Assembly (NCBI GenBank): GCA_022702015.1
Contig: JAKONI010000177.1
Span: 1-32,729 of the forward strand
Length of the DNA stretch: 32,729 nt
Direction: 5' to 3'
Origin: Beijerinckiaceae bacterium
GTDB lineage: Bacteria > Pseudomonadota > Alphaproteobacteria > Rhizobiales > Beijerinckiaceae
The notes beneath the pieces were generated by a model. The model was given only the letters and a program-made list of their open reading frames with translations, was not told the DNA's origin and searched no databases. Positions 8,450 through 16,800 of the stretch are shown here, piece by piece. The translations under genes and the position numbers were made by a program. Position 1 is the stretch's first letter. Every line of letters begins with the position of its first letter.

Positions 8450-8947
8450 ATGGCCGATTCCCCGGCAGCCAACGGCAACGGCGGCGCTGAGCCGCAAGGC
8501 GCCCCGACCATCAACGCCCTCGCTCAGTACGTGAAGGATCTCTCCTTCGAGAATCCCAACGCGCCGCGCTCCCTCCAGCCGAAGGAGGGCCAGGGGCCGC
8601 AGATCAACATCCAGGTCAACGTCAACGCCTCGCAACTCGCCGAGACGGATTTCGAGGTCGAGCTGGTCCTCGAGGGCGACGCCAAGATGGACGGCGACGT
8701 GCTGTTCGCCTTCGACGTGAAGTATGCCGGCATCTTCCGCATGCTCAACATCCCGGACGACCAGATGCACCCGGCGGTGATGATCGAGTGCCCGCGCCTG
8801 CTCTTCCCCTTCGCCCGGCAGATCGTGGCCGAGGCGGTGCGCAACGGCGGCTTCCCGCCCCTGTACATCGACCCGATCGATTTCGTCGGCCTGTACCGTC
8901 AGAAGATGATGGAGCAGCAGGGCGCCACGGGTCCGCTAGCCTCCTGA
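8450..8947 (+). CDS. secB: Protein-export chaperone SecB
   Basis: SecB holds precursor proteins unfolded and hands them to SecA. The 165-residue protein carries the family core: [27 protein letters not shown], the [30 protein letters not shown] region, and the [33 protein letters not shown] block, with a short acidic-poor tail. I chose ATG 8450 because AAGG ends nine bases before it; ATG 8441 touches the AAGG directly and would have no spacer. It is divergent from the Tim44-like gene. A GC-rich hairpin follows the stop. Confidence 0.97.
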   Translation: MADSPAANGNGGAEPQGAPTINALAQYVKDLSFENPNAPRSLQPKEGQGPQINIQVNVNASQLAETDFEVELVLEGDAKMDGDVLFAFDVKYAGIFRMLNIPDDQMHPAVMIECPRLLFPFARQIVAEAVRNGGFPPLYIDPIDFVGLYRQKMMEQQGATGPLAS

Positions 8948-8954
8948 GCCGAGC

Positions 8955-8984
8955 CCCCCGCCGCCGGCGTCCGGCGGCCGGGTT
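8955..8984 (+). terminator. Hairpin downstream of secB
   Basis: GCCGCCGG (8960-8967) pairs perfectly with CCGGCGGC (8971-8978) across a CGT loop, eight bases after a run of C. There is no proper U-run (only GGGTTGC follows), so it is at best a weak intrinsic terminator or transcript-end stabiliser. Confidence 0.45.
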
Positions 8985-9110
8985 GCGGTAGGCCGCCGCC
9001 AGGGCCCGCAGGGCATCGGCGGCGGCCCCCGGTGCCGTCATCCGGGTCCGGCTCATCGACCTCCATTCGCAGCGGCACGGCATCGAAGCGGCCGGCGCCG
9101 AAGGCGTGAC
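8985..9110. other. Unassigned interval before the tautomerase remnant
   Basis: About 125 bases with no gene I can support. On the minus strand a GGAGG ribosome-site-like motif precedes ATGAGC near 9056, but the reading frame runs on into antisense secB with GC-driven Arg/Ala-rich translation, so I do not call it. The upstream half of the tautomerase should lie here and is not recognisable. Confidence 0.4.
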
Positions 9111-9303
9111 GACGACCTCGTCCTGATCCGGATCACCGCCAACGCGACACGGACGACGGAGAGAAGCGCGCGCTTGACCGGGCGGTCGTCCCGGAACTCA
9201 CCCGCGATCCCGGTTTGCGACCCGGCAACGTCTTCATCGACCCTGTCGAGGTTGAACCGGAGAACTGGTCGTTCGGGGAAGGCGCCATGCAGGACGGCCC
9301 GCC
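9111..9303 (+). pseudogene. Frameshifted, 5'-truncated tautomerase-family gene
   Basis: Two adjacent frames together spell the C-terminal half of a 4-oxalocrotonate tautomerase-like protein. Frame one, from 9111, gives DDLVLIRITANATRTTE. The next frame, from about 9161, gives EKRALDRAVVPEL, RPGNVFIDPVEVEPENWSFG and a short tail. The switch at about 9156-9164 fits loss of one base in what was probably GAGGAGAAG. The N-terminal half, with the catalytic Pro expected at residue 2, is not recognisable upstream, and the second frame runs on into the MFS gene without a normal stop. This reading is from memory of the family's C-terminal pattern, so family assignment is moderately sure and inactivity is very likely. 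Confidence 0.6.
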
Positions 9304-9360
9304 GATCTCAGTCCGACGTAACCTGTGCGAAACCGGTTCGGTGCTTGACCGTGGGCGCGG

Positions 9361-9380
9361 GGCGGCCCAGTTGGGCCGCC
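9361..9380. promoter_or_regulatory. Perfect palindrome 20 bases before the MFS gene
   Basis: GGCGGCCCA (9361-9369) and TGGGCCGCC (9372-9380) are exact inverted repeats separated by GT. The dyad ends 19 bases before the MFS start codon. It could be a repressor operator, or an mRNA stem that hides the start, since the MFS gene has no visible ribosome site. Which regulator would bind is unknown. Confidence 0.45.
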
Positions 9381-9399
9381 TCATCACGAACCGGACAGC

Positions 9400-10629
9400 A
9401 TGGCACCCACCGCGCACCTCGCCCTGATCAACCTGTTCATCGGCGACATCCAGGGGGGGCTCGGGCCCTTCCTGGGGACGTGGCTGGCGCAATCGGGGGA
9501 TTGGAGCCCGGCGCGGGTGGGGCTCGTCGTGACCCTCGTGGGGTTCGCGACGCTGTTCCTCAGCGGGCCGGCGGGGGCGCTGGTGGACAGGGTCGCCAAG
9601 CCCCGCCTCCTCATCGGTGCCGCCTGCACCGCGATCCTGGCCGGCACGCTGCTGCTGCTGCCCGCCCGCAGCTTCTTCGCGGTCTTCACCGCGCAATTCC
9701 TCGCGGCCGCCGGCGGGACGCTTCTCTTGCCCGCCGTGGCGGCGCTCACCCTTGGGATCGTCGGCAAGGACCGCTTCCCGAAGCAGCAGGGCCGCAACCA
9801 AGCGTTCAACCACGTGGGCATCCTCGTGGCCGCCGGGGCGATCAGCTTCGGCGCCCCGTTCGGCCCGGCCATCGCGTTCTATGTCCTCGGCGGCATGGCG
9901 GTGGCGGCGATCCTCGCCACCTTCTCCACCCCGGCGGGGGCGTGGAGCCGGCGCCGGGCGGTGGGCTGGAACGAGGAGGACAACGACGAGCCCGAGCGCA
10001 GCGGCATCCGGCAGGTTCTCGGCAACCGGCGCCTGCTGGTGCTGACGGTGGCCCTCGCCCTGTTCAACCTCGGCAATGGCGGGATGCTGACCCTGCTCGG
10101 GCAGAAGCTCGTGGCGACCTCCGGTGACGCGACGACCTGGACGGCGCGCTACGTCATGGTCGCGCAATTGGTGATGGTGCCGGTCGCCCTCTTCGCCGGA
10201 TCCCTGGCCGACCGGCGTGGACGGCGGCTCCTGCTCCTGGTCGCCTTCGCGGTGCTGCCGATTCGGGCGGCGATGTCGGGGCTGATCGACGATCCCTGGT
10301 GGCTGATCGGCGCCGAGGTGCTGGACGGGGTGGCATCGGGGATCGTCGGCGTTGCCGTACCCGTGGTGGTGGCGGACCTGACCTGGGGTTCGGGCCGCAC
10401 GCAGACGGCGCTCGGCAGCGCCTATGCCGTCCAGGGGATCGGGGGAGCCCTCTCGGGCTGGTACGGGGGGTTGGCCTTCGCCTGGGTCGGCTGGACCGGC
10501 GCCTTCCTCGCGCTGGGTGTGCCGGGCCTCCTGGCCCTGGCGCTAGTCATCTGGCTCGACGCCACGCCCGAACCGGGCCGCCGCCGCAAGCGCCGGGAAC
10601 GCCATCACGCGGCCCGGCAAACGGCCTGA
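9400..10629 (+). CDS. Major facilitator superfamily permease
   Basis: This 409-residue protein is nearly all hydrophobic, with about 12 predicted membrane helices. The MFS signature loop between helices 2 and 3 appears as GPAGALVDRVAKPRLL (residues about 54-69), and the second-half equivalent as GSLADRRGRRLLLL. The C-terminus is a short basic tail (GRRRKRRERHH). Substrate cannot be told from sequence; the sub-family resembles uncharacterised exporter-like members. ATG 9400 is the only good start, but no ribosome site precedes it; a perfect 20-base palindrome does. It follows a decayed tautomerase gene and converges with the sigma factor gene. Confidence 0.88.
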   Translation: MAPTAHLALINLFIGDIQGGLGPFLGTWLAQSGDWSPARVGLVVTLVGFATLFLSGPAGALVDRVAKPRLLIGAACTAILAGTLLLLPARSFFAVFTAQFLAAAGGTLLLPAVAALTLGIVGKDRFPKQQGRNQAFNHVGILVAAGAISFGAPFGPAIAFYVLGGMAVAAILATFSTPAGAWSRRRAVGWNEEDNDEPERSGIRQVLGNRRLLVLTVALALFNLGNGGMLTLLGQKLVATSGDATTWTARYVMVAQLVMVPVALFAGSLADRRGRRLLLLVAFAVLPIRAAMSGLIDDPWWLIGAEVLDGVASGIVGVAVPVVVADLTWGSGRTQTALGSAYAVQGIGGALSGWYGGLAFAWVGWTGAFLALGVPGLLALALVIWLDATPEPGRRRKRRERHHAARQTA

Positions 10630-10659
10630 TCGAGAGTTCCCTGGATTCCTCTTTCAGTG

Positions 10660-10735
10660 GAGTCCAGGGGCGGCGCCCAGGGGCTTGAGCAGGGCGCTGC
10701 CCTGCACCCGCCAAAGGGCTCGCCCTTTGGGAACC
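10660..10735. repeat. Methylobacterium-type hairpin-rich intergenic repeat acting between convergent genes
   Basis: The segment holds two perfect stem-loops: GCAGGGC/GCCCTGC (10689-10705, loop GCT) and CCAAAGGG/CCCTTTGG (10711-10730, loop CTCG). The wording 'CCAGGG...GGGCGCTGCCCTG...' is a dispersed repeat I recognise from Methylobacterium intergenic DNA. It lies exactly between the convergent MFS and sigma genes, so it probably also ends transcription from both sides, although no U-run is present. Confidence 0.55.
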
Positions 10736-10737
10736 CC

Positions 10738-11613
10738 TTACCCGACGTAGGGGCTGCCGGTCTCGGCGGGGAAACGGTCGGCCAACGCGCGACGGAGCTT
10801 CTCCAGGGCGCGGTTCTCGATCTGGCGCACGCGCTCCTTCGAGATCCCGAGGCGCTGGCCGAGGGCCTCCAGGGTCGCCTGATCCTCCGCGAGGCGACGC
10901 TCGCGCAGGATGCGCAACTCGCGCTCCGACAACACGCCCAGCGCCTGATGCAGCCAGCCGAGGCGGCGCTCGCCATCCACCGCCGCGCCCACGGTCTCGT
11001 CCGGGAGTGCCGCGCCGTCCACGAGGAAGTCCATCCGCTCCGAGGCGGCGTCGCCATCCTCGCCGATGGGGGCGTTGAGCGACATGTCCGGCCCCGAGAG
11101 GCGGGCATCCATCAGGGCCACGTCGTCGCGCGAGACGCCGATGGCGGTGGCGATCCGGCGGTGGATCTCGTCGCCCACATGCTCCTCGGTGGATTGCATG
11201 AGGCGGGCACGAAGGCGCCGCAGGTTGAAGAACAGGGCCTTCTGCGCGGAGGACGTGCCGCCACGGACGATCGACCAGTTGCGCAGGATGTAATCCTGGA
11301 TCGAAGCGCGGATCCACCATGTCGCGTAGGTGGAGAAGCGCACCTCCCGCTCCGGCTCGAACCGGGCGGCGGCTTCCATCAGGCCGACATGGCCCTCCTG
11401 AACGAGGTCGGCCATCGGCAGGCCGTAGTGACGAAAACGCCCCGCCAGGGCGATGACGAGGCGCATATGGGCGGAGATCAGACGGTGGAGGGCGCGTTCG
11501 TCGCGGCGGTCCTTCCAGCGGACGGCGAGATCACGCTCCTCCTCGCGGGCGAGGAAGGGCGCCTCCATCGCGGTCCGAATGAATTGTCGACGAATTCCCG
11601 CGATCTCGGCCAT
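10738..11613 (-). CDS. rpoH: RpoH-family (sigma-32-like) RNA polymerase sigma factor
   Basis: The protein (291 residues) directs RNA polymerase to heat-shock-type promoters. Region 2 is clear: HMRLVIALAGRFRHYGLPMADLVQEGHVGLMEAAARFEP and the -10-binding FSTYATWWIRASIQDYILRN helix. The RpoH box typical of this branch appears as QKALFFNLRR. Region 4.2 ends the protein with LGQRLGISKERVRQIENRALEKLR. Alphaproteobacteria often carry several rpoH copies; which paralogue this is cannot be told here. A GGAAC-N17-CGTT promoter upstream suggests that the EcfG general-stress sigma drives it. carD lies upstream on the same strand behind a terminator. Confidence 0.9.
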   Translation of the reverse strand: MAEIAGIRRQFIRTAMEAPFLAREEERDLAVRWKDRRDERALHRLISAHMRLVIALAGRFRHYGLPMADLVQEGHVGLMEAAARFEPEREVRFSTYATWWIRASIQDYILRNWSIVRGGTSSAQKALFFNLRRLRARLMQSTEEHVGDEIHRRIATAIGVSRDDVALMDARLSGPDMSLNAPIGEDGDAASERMDFLVDGAALPDETVGAAVDGERRLGWLHQALGVLSERELRILRERRLAEDQATLEALGQRLGISKERVRQIENRALEKLRRALADRFPAETGSPYVG

Positions 11614-11705
11614 TCCGCCTGCCTCTCTATCGAGTGCTTGTGCGGCACCGGTCCCATGAGTCCGGCGCGCAAGGCATCGATAAGGAACGACGCCAAGCGA
11701 CCGCT

Positions 11706-11731
11706 AACGGGTGCTCAAACGCGAAAGTTCC
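11706..11731 (-). promoter_or_regulatory. EcfG-type (general stress response) promoter of the rpoH-like gene
   Basis: On the minus strand GGAAC (11731-11727) is followed after exactly 17 bases by CGTT (11709-11706). This matches the alphaproteobacterial EcfG consensus, GGAAC-N16/17-CGTT. Transcription would begin near 11698, leaving a leader of about 85 bases before the ATG at 11613. The consensus is established for the PhyR-NepR-EcfG system; activity here is inferred. Confidence 0.6.
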
Positions 11732-11894
11732 CCGCTTTCCTCAGGGAAACACGGTGAGGGACGAAGATTTCTTCATCAACTTTTCGAAAGATGGGACGCC
11801 GCTGCCCTGCGTCCAGTCCAATCGACCCTGTCCAGGGGGAAAAATGACGCGGACGGGCGATTTTCCGTGACCCGACCACGTGGTTCGGCCCACG

Positions 11895-11921
11895 AAAAAG
11901 CCCGGCCTTGCGGGCCGGGCT
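11895..11921 (-). terminator. Rho-independent terminator of carD
   Basis: AGCCCGGCC (11899-11907) and GGCCGGGCT (11913-11921) form a perfect nine-base-pair stem with a five-base loop. In the minus direction it is followed by TTTTT (complement of 11895-11899). It sits 28 bases after the carD stop. Confidence 0.88.
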
Positions 11922-11948
11922 CGGGACGTCTGAGGAAGAAGGTGGCCC

Positions 11949-12545
11949 TTAGGCTGCCTCCTCCTGAATGTCGTCGCCCTCGGCCTCGGCGTCGCCCTCG
12001 GCTTCCGCCTCGGCCTTCACCCGGCGGGGGGACTTGGCGAGGCTCTGCTCAATCAGCTTCAGGGCCTCGGTCTCGGTGATGCGGTTCACCGACGAGATCT
12101 CCCGGACGATCCGATCGAGGGCCGCCTCGTAAAGCTGGCGCTCGCTGTAGGACTGTTCCGGCTGGGCCTCCGACCGGAAGAGGTCGCGGACAACCTCGGT
12201 CACGGCCAGCAGGTCACCGGAGTTGATCTTCGCCTCGTATTCCTGGGCGCGACGCGACCACATCGTCCGCTTCACGCGGGCACGGCCGGTGAGCACGTCG
12301 AGAGCCTTCTTCACGATCTCCGGCTCGGCCAGCTTGCGCATGCCGACTGAATTCGCCTTCGCGGTCGGGACCCGCAGCACCATCTTGTCCTTCTCGAAGG
12401 ACACGACGAACAGCTCAAGTTTGTAACCCGCGATCTCCTGCTCCTCGATCGCGGTGATGCGACCCACACCGTGGGCCGGGTAGACGACGGCCTCGCCGGT
12501 CTTGAAGCCTTGCCGGCCTGCGGTCGTCTTCTTGGCTGTGGTCAT
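11949..12545 (-). CDS. carD: CarD family RNA-polymerase-binding transcription regulator
   Basis: CarD-type proteins bind the RNA polymerase beta subunit and upstream promoter DNA, stabilising open complexes, notably at rRNA promoters. The N-terminal Tudor-like RNAP-interaction domain runs from about 11 to 70 (GEAVVYPAHGVGRI, then the strand LELFVVSF and MVLRVPTAK). The helical C-terminal DNA-binding domain follows (KKALDVLTGRARVKRTMWSRRAQEYE with the minor-groove Trp, then LYEAALDRIVREI). The tail is very acidic. I chose ATG 12545 because GGAGG lies ten bases upstream; an in-frame start at 12578 adds 11 unsupported residues. The gene has its own terminator, and the sigma gene follows. Length is 198 residues. 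Confidence 0.94.
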   Translation of the reverse strand: MTTAKKTTAGRQGFKTGEAVVYPAHGVGRITAIEEQEIAGYKLELFVVSFEKDKMVLRVPTAKANSVGMRKLAEPEIVKKALDVLTGRARVKRTMWSRRAQEYEAKINSGDLLAVTEVVRDLFRSEAQPEQSYSERQLYEAALDRIVREISSVNRITETEALKLIEQSLAKSPRRVKAEAEAEGDAEAEGDDIQEEAA

Positions 12546-13017
12546 GCGTGAAGGGCCTCCACTGGCGCGCGACGCCAATCACACCGCGCGAACCGCTGTT
12601 CCCGGGCGGGTCTACACCCGGTCCGATCGGCGGATCCCAAAGCGCGCCATGGGGGCGCGACTCCGAAAGCCGACGAAGCCGGGCACGCGACATTGCCTTC
12701 CGCCGGGTGGAAACCCGGCGGCCGAACACATGCAATCCCAAACAGGGAAATGCGTTTCGGCGCGGAGTGGGCACGTCTGACGCGAGCGACGGCAGGCGGA
12801 TTGTGTACCACAATCCACGCCGCGATCCAAGCTGCTTGGATCGCGGGCACGTACGCCCGAGCCTTCGGACGAAGGTTTTACACTGGCTCGCCGCCCAGCC
12901 TAGGGACCTGATGCGGGGCAGGTCTTCCCTAAGAGCAAGCCAAGGCCGGATTTGAGCGCCCGGACCTGCTGGCCCCCGGGAGTATGGGACCGCCGGGTGC
13001 GGGTTCTCTCAAACTTA
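12546..13017. other. Structured 472-base interval between fdxA and carD
   Basis: No protein gene is supportable here. Three perfect inverted repeats stand out: CCGCCGGGT/ACCCGGCGG (12700-12721, four-base loop), GGATTGTG/CACAATCC (12798-12816, TAC centre) and a 12-base-pair stem CCGCGATCCAAG/CTTGGATCGCGG (12820-12846, CTG loop). On the minus strand TTGGAT (12830-12825) and TACACA (12807-12802), spaced 17, are a possible carD promoter lying across the last two dyads. If so, carD has a leader of about 250 bases. A small RNA is an alternative. Confidence 0.45.
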
Positions 13018-13356
13018 TCAGTCGCCCGAGCCGGCATTCGCGGAGAAGTGCGCGTCGAGCTTGCCGGACACCCCATCCCACTCCTTCGCGTCGGCGGGGG
13101 CATCCTTCTTCTGGGTGATGTTGGGCCAGCTCTTCGCGTAGTCGGCGTTGAGCTTCAGCCACGTCTCCAGGCTCGATTCGGTATCGGGCTTGATGGCCTC
13201 GGCCGGGCATTCCGGTTCGCAGACGCCGCAATCGATGCACTCATCCGGGTGGATGACGAGCATGTTCTCGCCCTCGTAGAAGCAGTCCACCGGACAGACT
13301 TCCACGCAGTCCATGTACTTGCACTTGATGCAGTTCTCGGTGACGACGTAGGTCAT
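13018..13356 (-). CDS. fdxA: Seven-iron ferredoxin (3Fe-4S/4Fe-4S)
   Basis: This 112-residue electron carrier matches the FdxA type of Azotobacter ferredoxin I. Cysteines at 9, 17 and 50 fit the 3Fe-4S site and Cys21, 40, 43 and 46 the 4Fe-4S site; Cys12 and Cys25 are extra and also conserved in the type. The sequence begins [14 protein letters not shown] with a CPVDCF segment, and the second cluster motif is [12 protein letters not shown]. The C-terminal half is the long helix and tail typical of this family ([17 protein letters not shown]). It lies on the same strand as the S4 and helicase genes upstream and carD downstream, a neighbourhood conserved in Hyphomicrobiales. Its partner enzymes are unknown. 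Confidence 0.96.
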   Translation of the reverse strand: MTYVVTENCIKCKYMDCVEVCPVDCFYEGENMLVIHPDECIDCGVCEPECPAEAIKPDTESSLETWLKLNADYAKSWPNITQKKDAPADAKEWDGVSGKLDAHFSANAGSGD

Positions 13357-13532
13357 CGGCTGTCTTCGTCCTCAGGTCCCGCATCAACCGGACGGGGCGG
13401 CTCAGCCCGCGCATCCGGGAGGCTGCGCTGTTGCGCATGCGTTGTTGGAAGGGCTCTAGACGCTGCCTCCCGCACTGACAAGCGCACGGGCGACGCGGGG
13501 GAGGGACGATGGACGCCTGTGGCGCCGCGTCA

Positions 13533-13808
13533 TCACTCCTGTTGGGGGGACAACGCCTCGTACAGGGTTTTGGCTTCCTCCGACGGCCCACGCCGGTCGC
13601 CGAGGTCCACCACCCGCACCGCCATGGTGGCGTGGGGGGCCGCGACGGTGACGACGTCGCCGAGGCCGAGGCCCTTGGCGGCGTTGTCGGTGCGCATCCC
13701 GTTCACGCGGACATGGCCATCCGTCACGAGGCGGGCGGCCAGGGTCCGCGTGCGGGCGAAGCGCGCGAACCACAGCCACTTGTCGAGGCGCTGGCGCCCG
13801 TCACGCAT
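13533..13808 (-). CDS. S4-domain RNA-binding protein (HslR type)
   Basis: The 91-residue protein is essentially a single S4 domain: QRLDKWLWFARFARTRTLAARLV, then DGHVRVNG and GDVVTVAAPH. This is the pattern of HslR (Hsp15), which binds 50S subunits carrying stalled nascent chains, though the same fold occurs in other small RNA-binding proteins. The acidic tail is short. Its ATG lies six bases after the helicase stop, so the two are almost certainly co-transcribed. The pairing with an RNA helicase supports a role in RNA or ribosome metabolism. Confidence 0.9.
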   Translation of the reverse strand: MRDGRQRLDKWLWFARFARTRTLAARLVTDGHVRVNGMRTDNAAKGLGLGDVVTVAAPHATMAVRVVDLGDRRGPSEEAKTLYEALSPQQE

Positions 13809-13814
13809 CGCGCC

Positions 13815-16800
13815 TCAGCGCTTGCCGCCGTCGCCACCCTCGAGCTGCGCCTTGAGGGCGGCGAGCTTGGCGAAGGGCGAATCGGGATCCGGGGCCCGCT
13901 CCCGCCGGGGCGGGCGCTGATCCGGGCGCGGCCCGGCGTTCCGCTGATCGGGGCGGGGCTCGCCGCGATGGTCCGGCCGCCGGTCGGAACGGCCCTCGTC
14001 CCGGCGCCGTCCGTCCCGCTCGGGGCGTCCGCCCTCCGGCCGCTCGCGCCGCCGGTCGTGATCGCGGCCCGGCCGGGGCCCCCCTTCGCCCTCGGCCCGG
14101 CGCGGCTGCTCCGGCCCGCCCTGCTGCCCGGCGGGGGCGCCGTCGCGACGGCCACCACCCCGGGGACGGTTGTTCGGCCGGGAATGGGCCGGACGCTGGA
14201 ACCGTTGCAGCTTCCACACCTCGATGGGCGGGGCTTCCTGGGCGGCGCCCTCCTCGGAGGGAGCTTCCCCGTCGGCGGTCTCGGCGGACACCGCCCCGTC
14301 CGACGCCTCGGCCGTTTCGGTGGGCGCTGTCTCCTCGGGGACGAGGGCCTCCGGCTCGGCGGCGACGTCCGGTTCGGCCTCACCGGTGGGCTCGGCTTCG
14401 GCGGCGGGCTCGGCGTTGGCGACGGCTTCATCCTCGGCCGGGGCCTCGGACTCGCCCTCGGTGGGGGCCTCCGGCTCGGACGGCGCCTCGGGGGCCGGCT
14501 CCGCCTCGGTGGTGACGGCCTCGGCCTCGCCCGGAACCGATTCGCCGGTCTCCACCGGGGCGTCCTCGCCCACGGCGGGGGCCTCCTGCGCCACGGTGCC
14601 GTCCCCGGCCGGCGCTCCGGCGGTCACGGGGGCGGCCGGGGTGGTGGCGGCGGCGGGAAGCAGCGGCACGGTGATCGCCGGGCCCGGGCGGGTCTCGTTG
14701 GAATAGCCCAGCGACTTGAGGATCGAGGCGAAATCCTCGCCGGAGCAGCCGACCAGGGAGGTCATGCCCACGGTGGCGACGAAGCTCTCCCCGTCGGCGG
14801 TGCCGTCCGGCGGTGCGCCGGGGGTGGTGCCAGGACGGTAGGCGATGGCCGGGCGAATCAGGTCGGCGAGACGCTCCAGGATGTCGACCCGCACCGCCCG
14901 CTCGCCGCAGACCCTAAAGCCGGCGGCCCGGTAGAGGCCCTTGGCGATCTCCTTGTCGACCTTGATCGACGTCCGGCCGGAGCCGGCCAGATGGGCGATC
15001 TCGTCGAGGCCGCGCTGATCGAGCCCGCCGTTGCGCAGCGCCCAGAGCTGGGCGGCCAGGGTCCGGGGGGCCGGCTTCAGCAAGGCCGGCAGGAAGATGT
15101 GATAGGCGCCGAACCGGATCCCATGCCGACGCAGGGCGGCACGGCCGTCCTGATCGAGGGTGCGCATCTCCTGTGCGACCTTGGACCGCTCCAGCACGCC
15201 GAGCGATTCGACGACCTGGTAGCCGATGCCCTTGGCGAGGCCGGTGAGGTCGGCGGCGGTCTCGATCTCCATGAGCGGGCCGAGCAGACGCACCACATGC
15301 GCCTTCAGCCACGCATCGAGGCGAGCCTGCACCTTCTCCCGCCCCGCCGTGTCGAGGCTATCGTCCGACAGGACGCGGATCTGCGGGGCGAACAGCTTGT
15401 CGCCCGGCACCAGCCGGCCCACCGGCGCCCCCGTCCAACGGATCGTGCCGTCGTGCGAGAGGACGAGGGTCGAGTCCGCGGTCGAGGCGAAGCGCTCGGC
15501 CCGGGATTCGAATTCGCTGGCCAGGGCTTTCTCGGCGGCGCTGCGGAGCGTCTTGGCCTCGTGGCCTTCGGCGCTTGCATCGGGCACGAACAGGAAGCCG
15601 TTCAGTTGGCCGACATGTTGACCCTCGACGGTGACATCCCCGTCGGGGGTGATCTGGGCTTCGAGCATCGTGTTCTCTCGTAGGCGCCGCATCAGGACGC
15701 TGGTGCGTCGGTCGACGAAGCGGCTCGCGAGGCGTTCGTGAAGGGCGTCCGACAGTCTGTCCTCTACCCGACGCGTTTCGCCCTGCCAATGTTCGGGATC
15801 GCGAAGCCAGTCCGGCCGGTTCGCGACGAAGGTCCAAGTGCGGCCCTGCGCGATGCGGCGGGACAGGGTGTCGATGTCGCCGTCGGTGCGGTCGATCATC
15901 GCGACGTGCTCGGCGAACCACTGGTCCGGGATGCGCCCGGCCATCCCCTTCATCAGGAAGCGGTAGAGCTGGGCGATGAGGTCCGCGTGCACCTGTGGAT
16001 GCACCTTGCGGTAATCGGGCACCCCGCAGGTATCCCAGAGGCGCCGGACCGTGGCGGGGTTGCGCGCCATGTCGCGGATGTCCTCCTCGCGCATCAGGAT
16101 TTCCAGCGCCTGCTGGTCCTCGCCCATGGGGGCACGGGTGAGCCCGGCCTCGTGGGGATGCTCGTCGAGGCTTGCCTGGAGGGCGTCGAGGCTTGCGAAG
16201 GACAAGTCAGGGTTGCGCCACTGAAGGATGCGCAGGGGGTCGAAGTCGTGGTGCTCCAGGCGCTCCACCAGTTCCGGCTCGAAGGGCTGGCAGCGGCCCG
16301 TGGAGCCGAAGGTCCCGTCGGAGAGGTGGCGCCCGGCGCGGCCGGCGATCTGGCCCATCTCCGAGGGGGTGAGCCGCCGGAAGCGCGTGCCGTCGTATTT
16401 CCAGTTGGCGGCGAAGGCGACGTGATCCACGTCGAGGTTCAGCCCCATCCCCACGGCGTCGGTGGCCACGAGGTAGTCCACGTCGCCGCTCTGGTAGAGT
16501 TCCACCTGGGCGTTGCGGGTCCGCGGCGAGAGGGCGCCGAGCACCACCGCCGCGCCGCCCCGCTGCCGGCGGATCAACTCCGCGATGGCGTAGACCTCCT
16601 CCGCCGAGAAGGCGACGATGGCCGTGCGCCGGGGCAGGCGGGAGAGTTTCTTCTCCCCCGCGAAGGTCAGCTGCGACAGGCGCGGCCGGGTGGTGGTGTG
16701 GACGTTGGGGATCAGGCTCTGCACCAGCGGCAGGATGGTCGAGGAGCCGATGAGCAGCGTCTCCTCCCGCCCCCGGACGTAGAGCAGCCGGTCGGTGAAG

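Noticed and set aside
8745-9083. Minus-strand 112-residue frame after secB
   Set aside because: Mostly antisense to secB, with Arg/Ala-rich translation and no family likeness, despite a GGAGG-like site near one ATG.
11875-11884. ACCACGTGGT palindrome downstream of carD
   Set aside because: Lies between the carD terminator and the sigma promoter with no gene positioned to use it; ten-base palindromes are expected by chance.
13509-15683. Long plus-strand frame of 724 residues opposite the helicase
   Set aside because: Gly/Leu/Arg-rich low complexity with no motif; the helicase on the minus strand has clear catalytic motifs.
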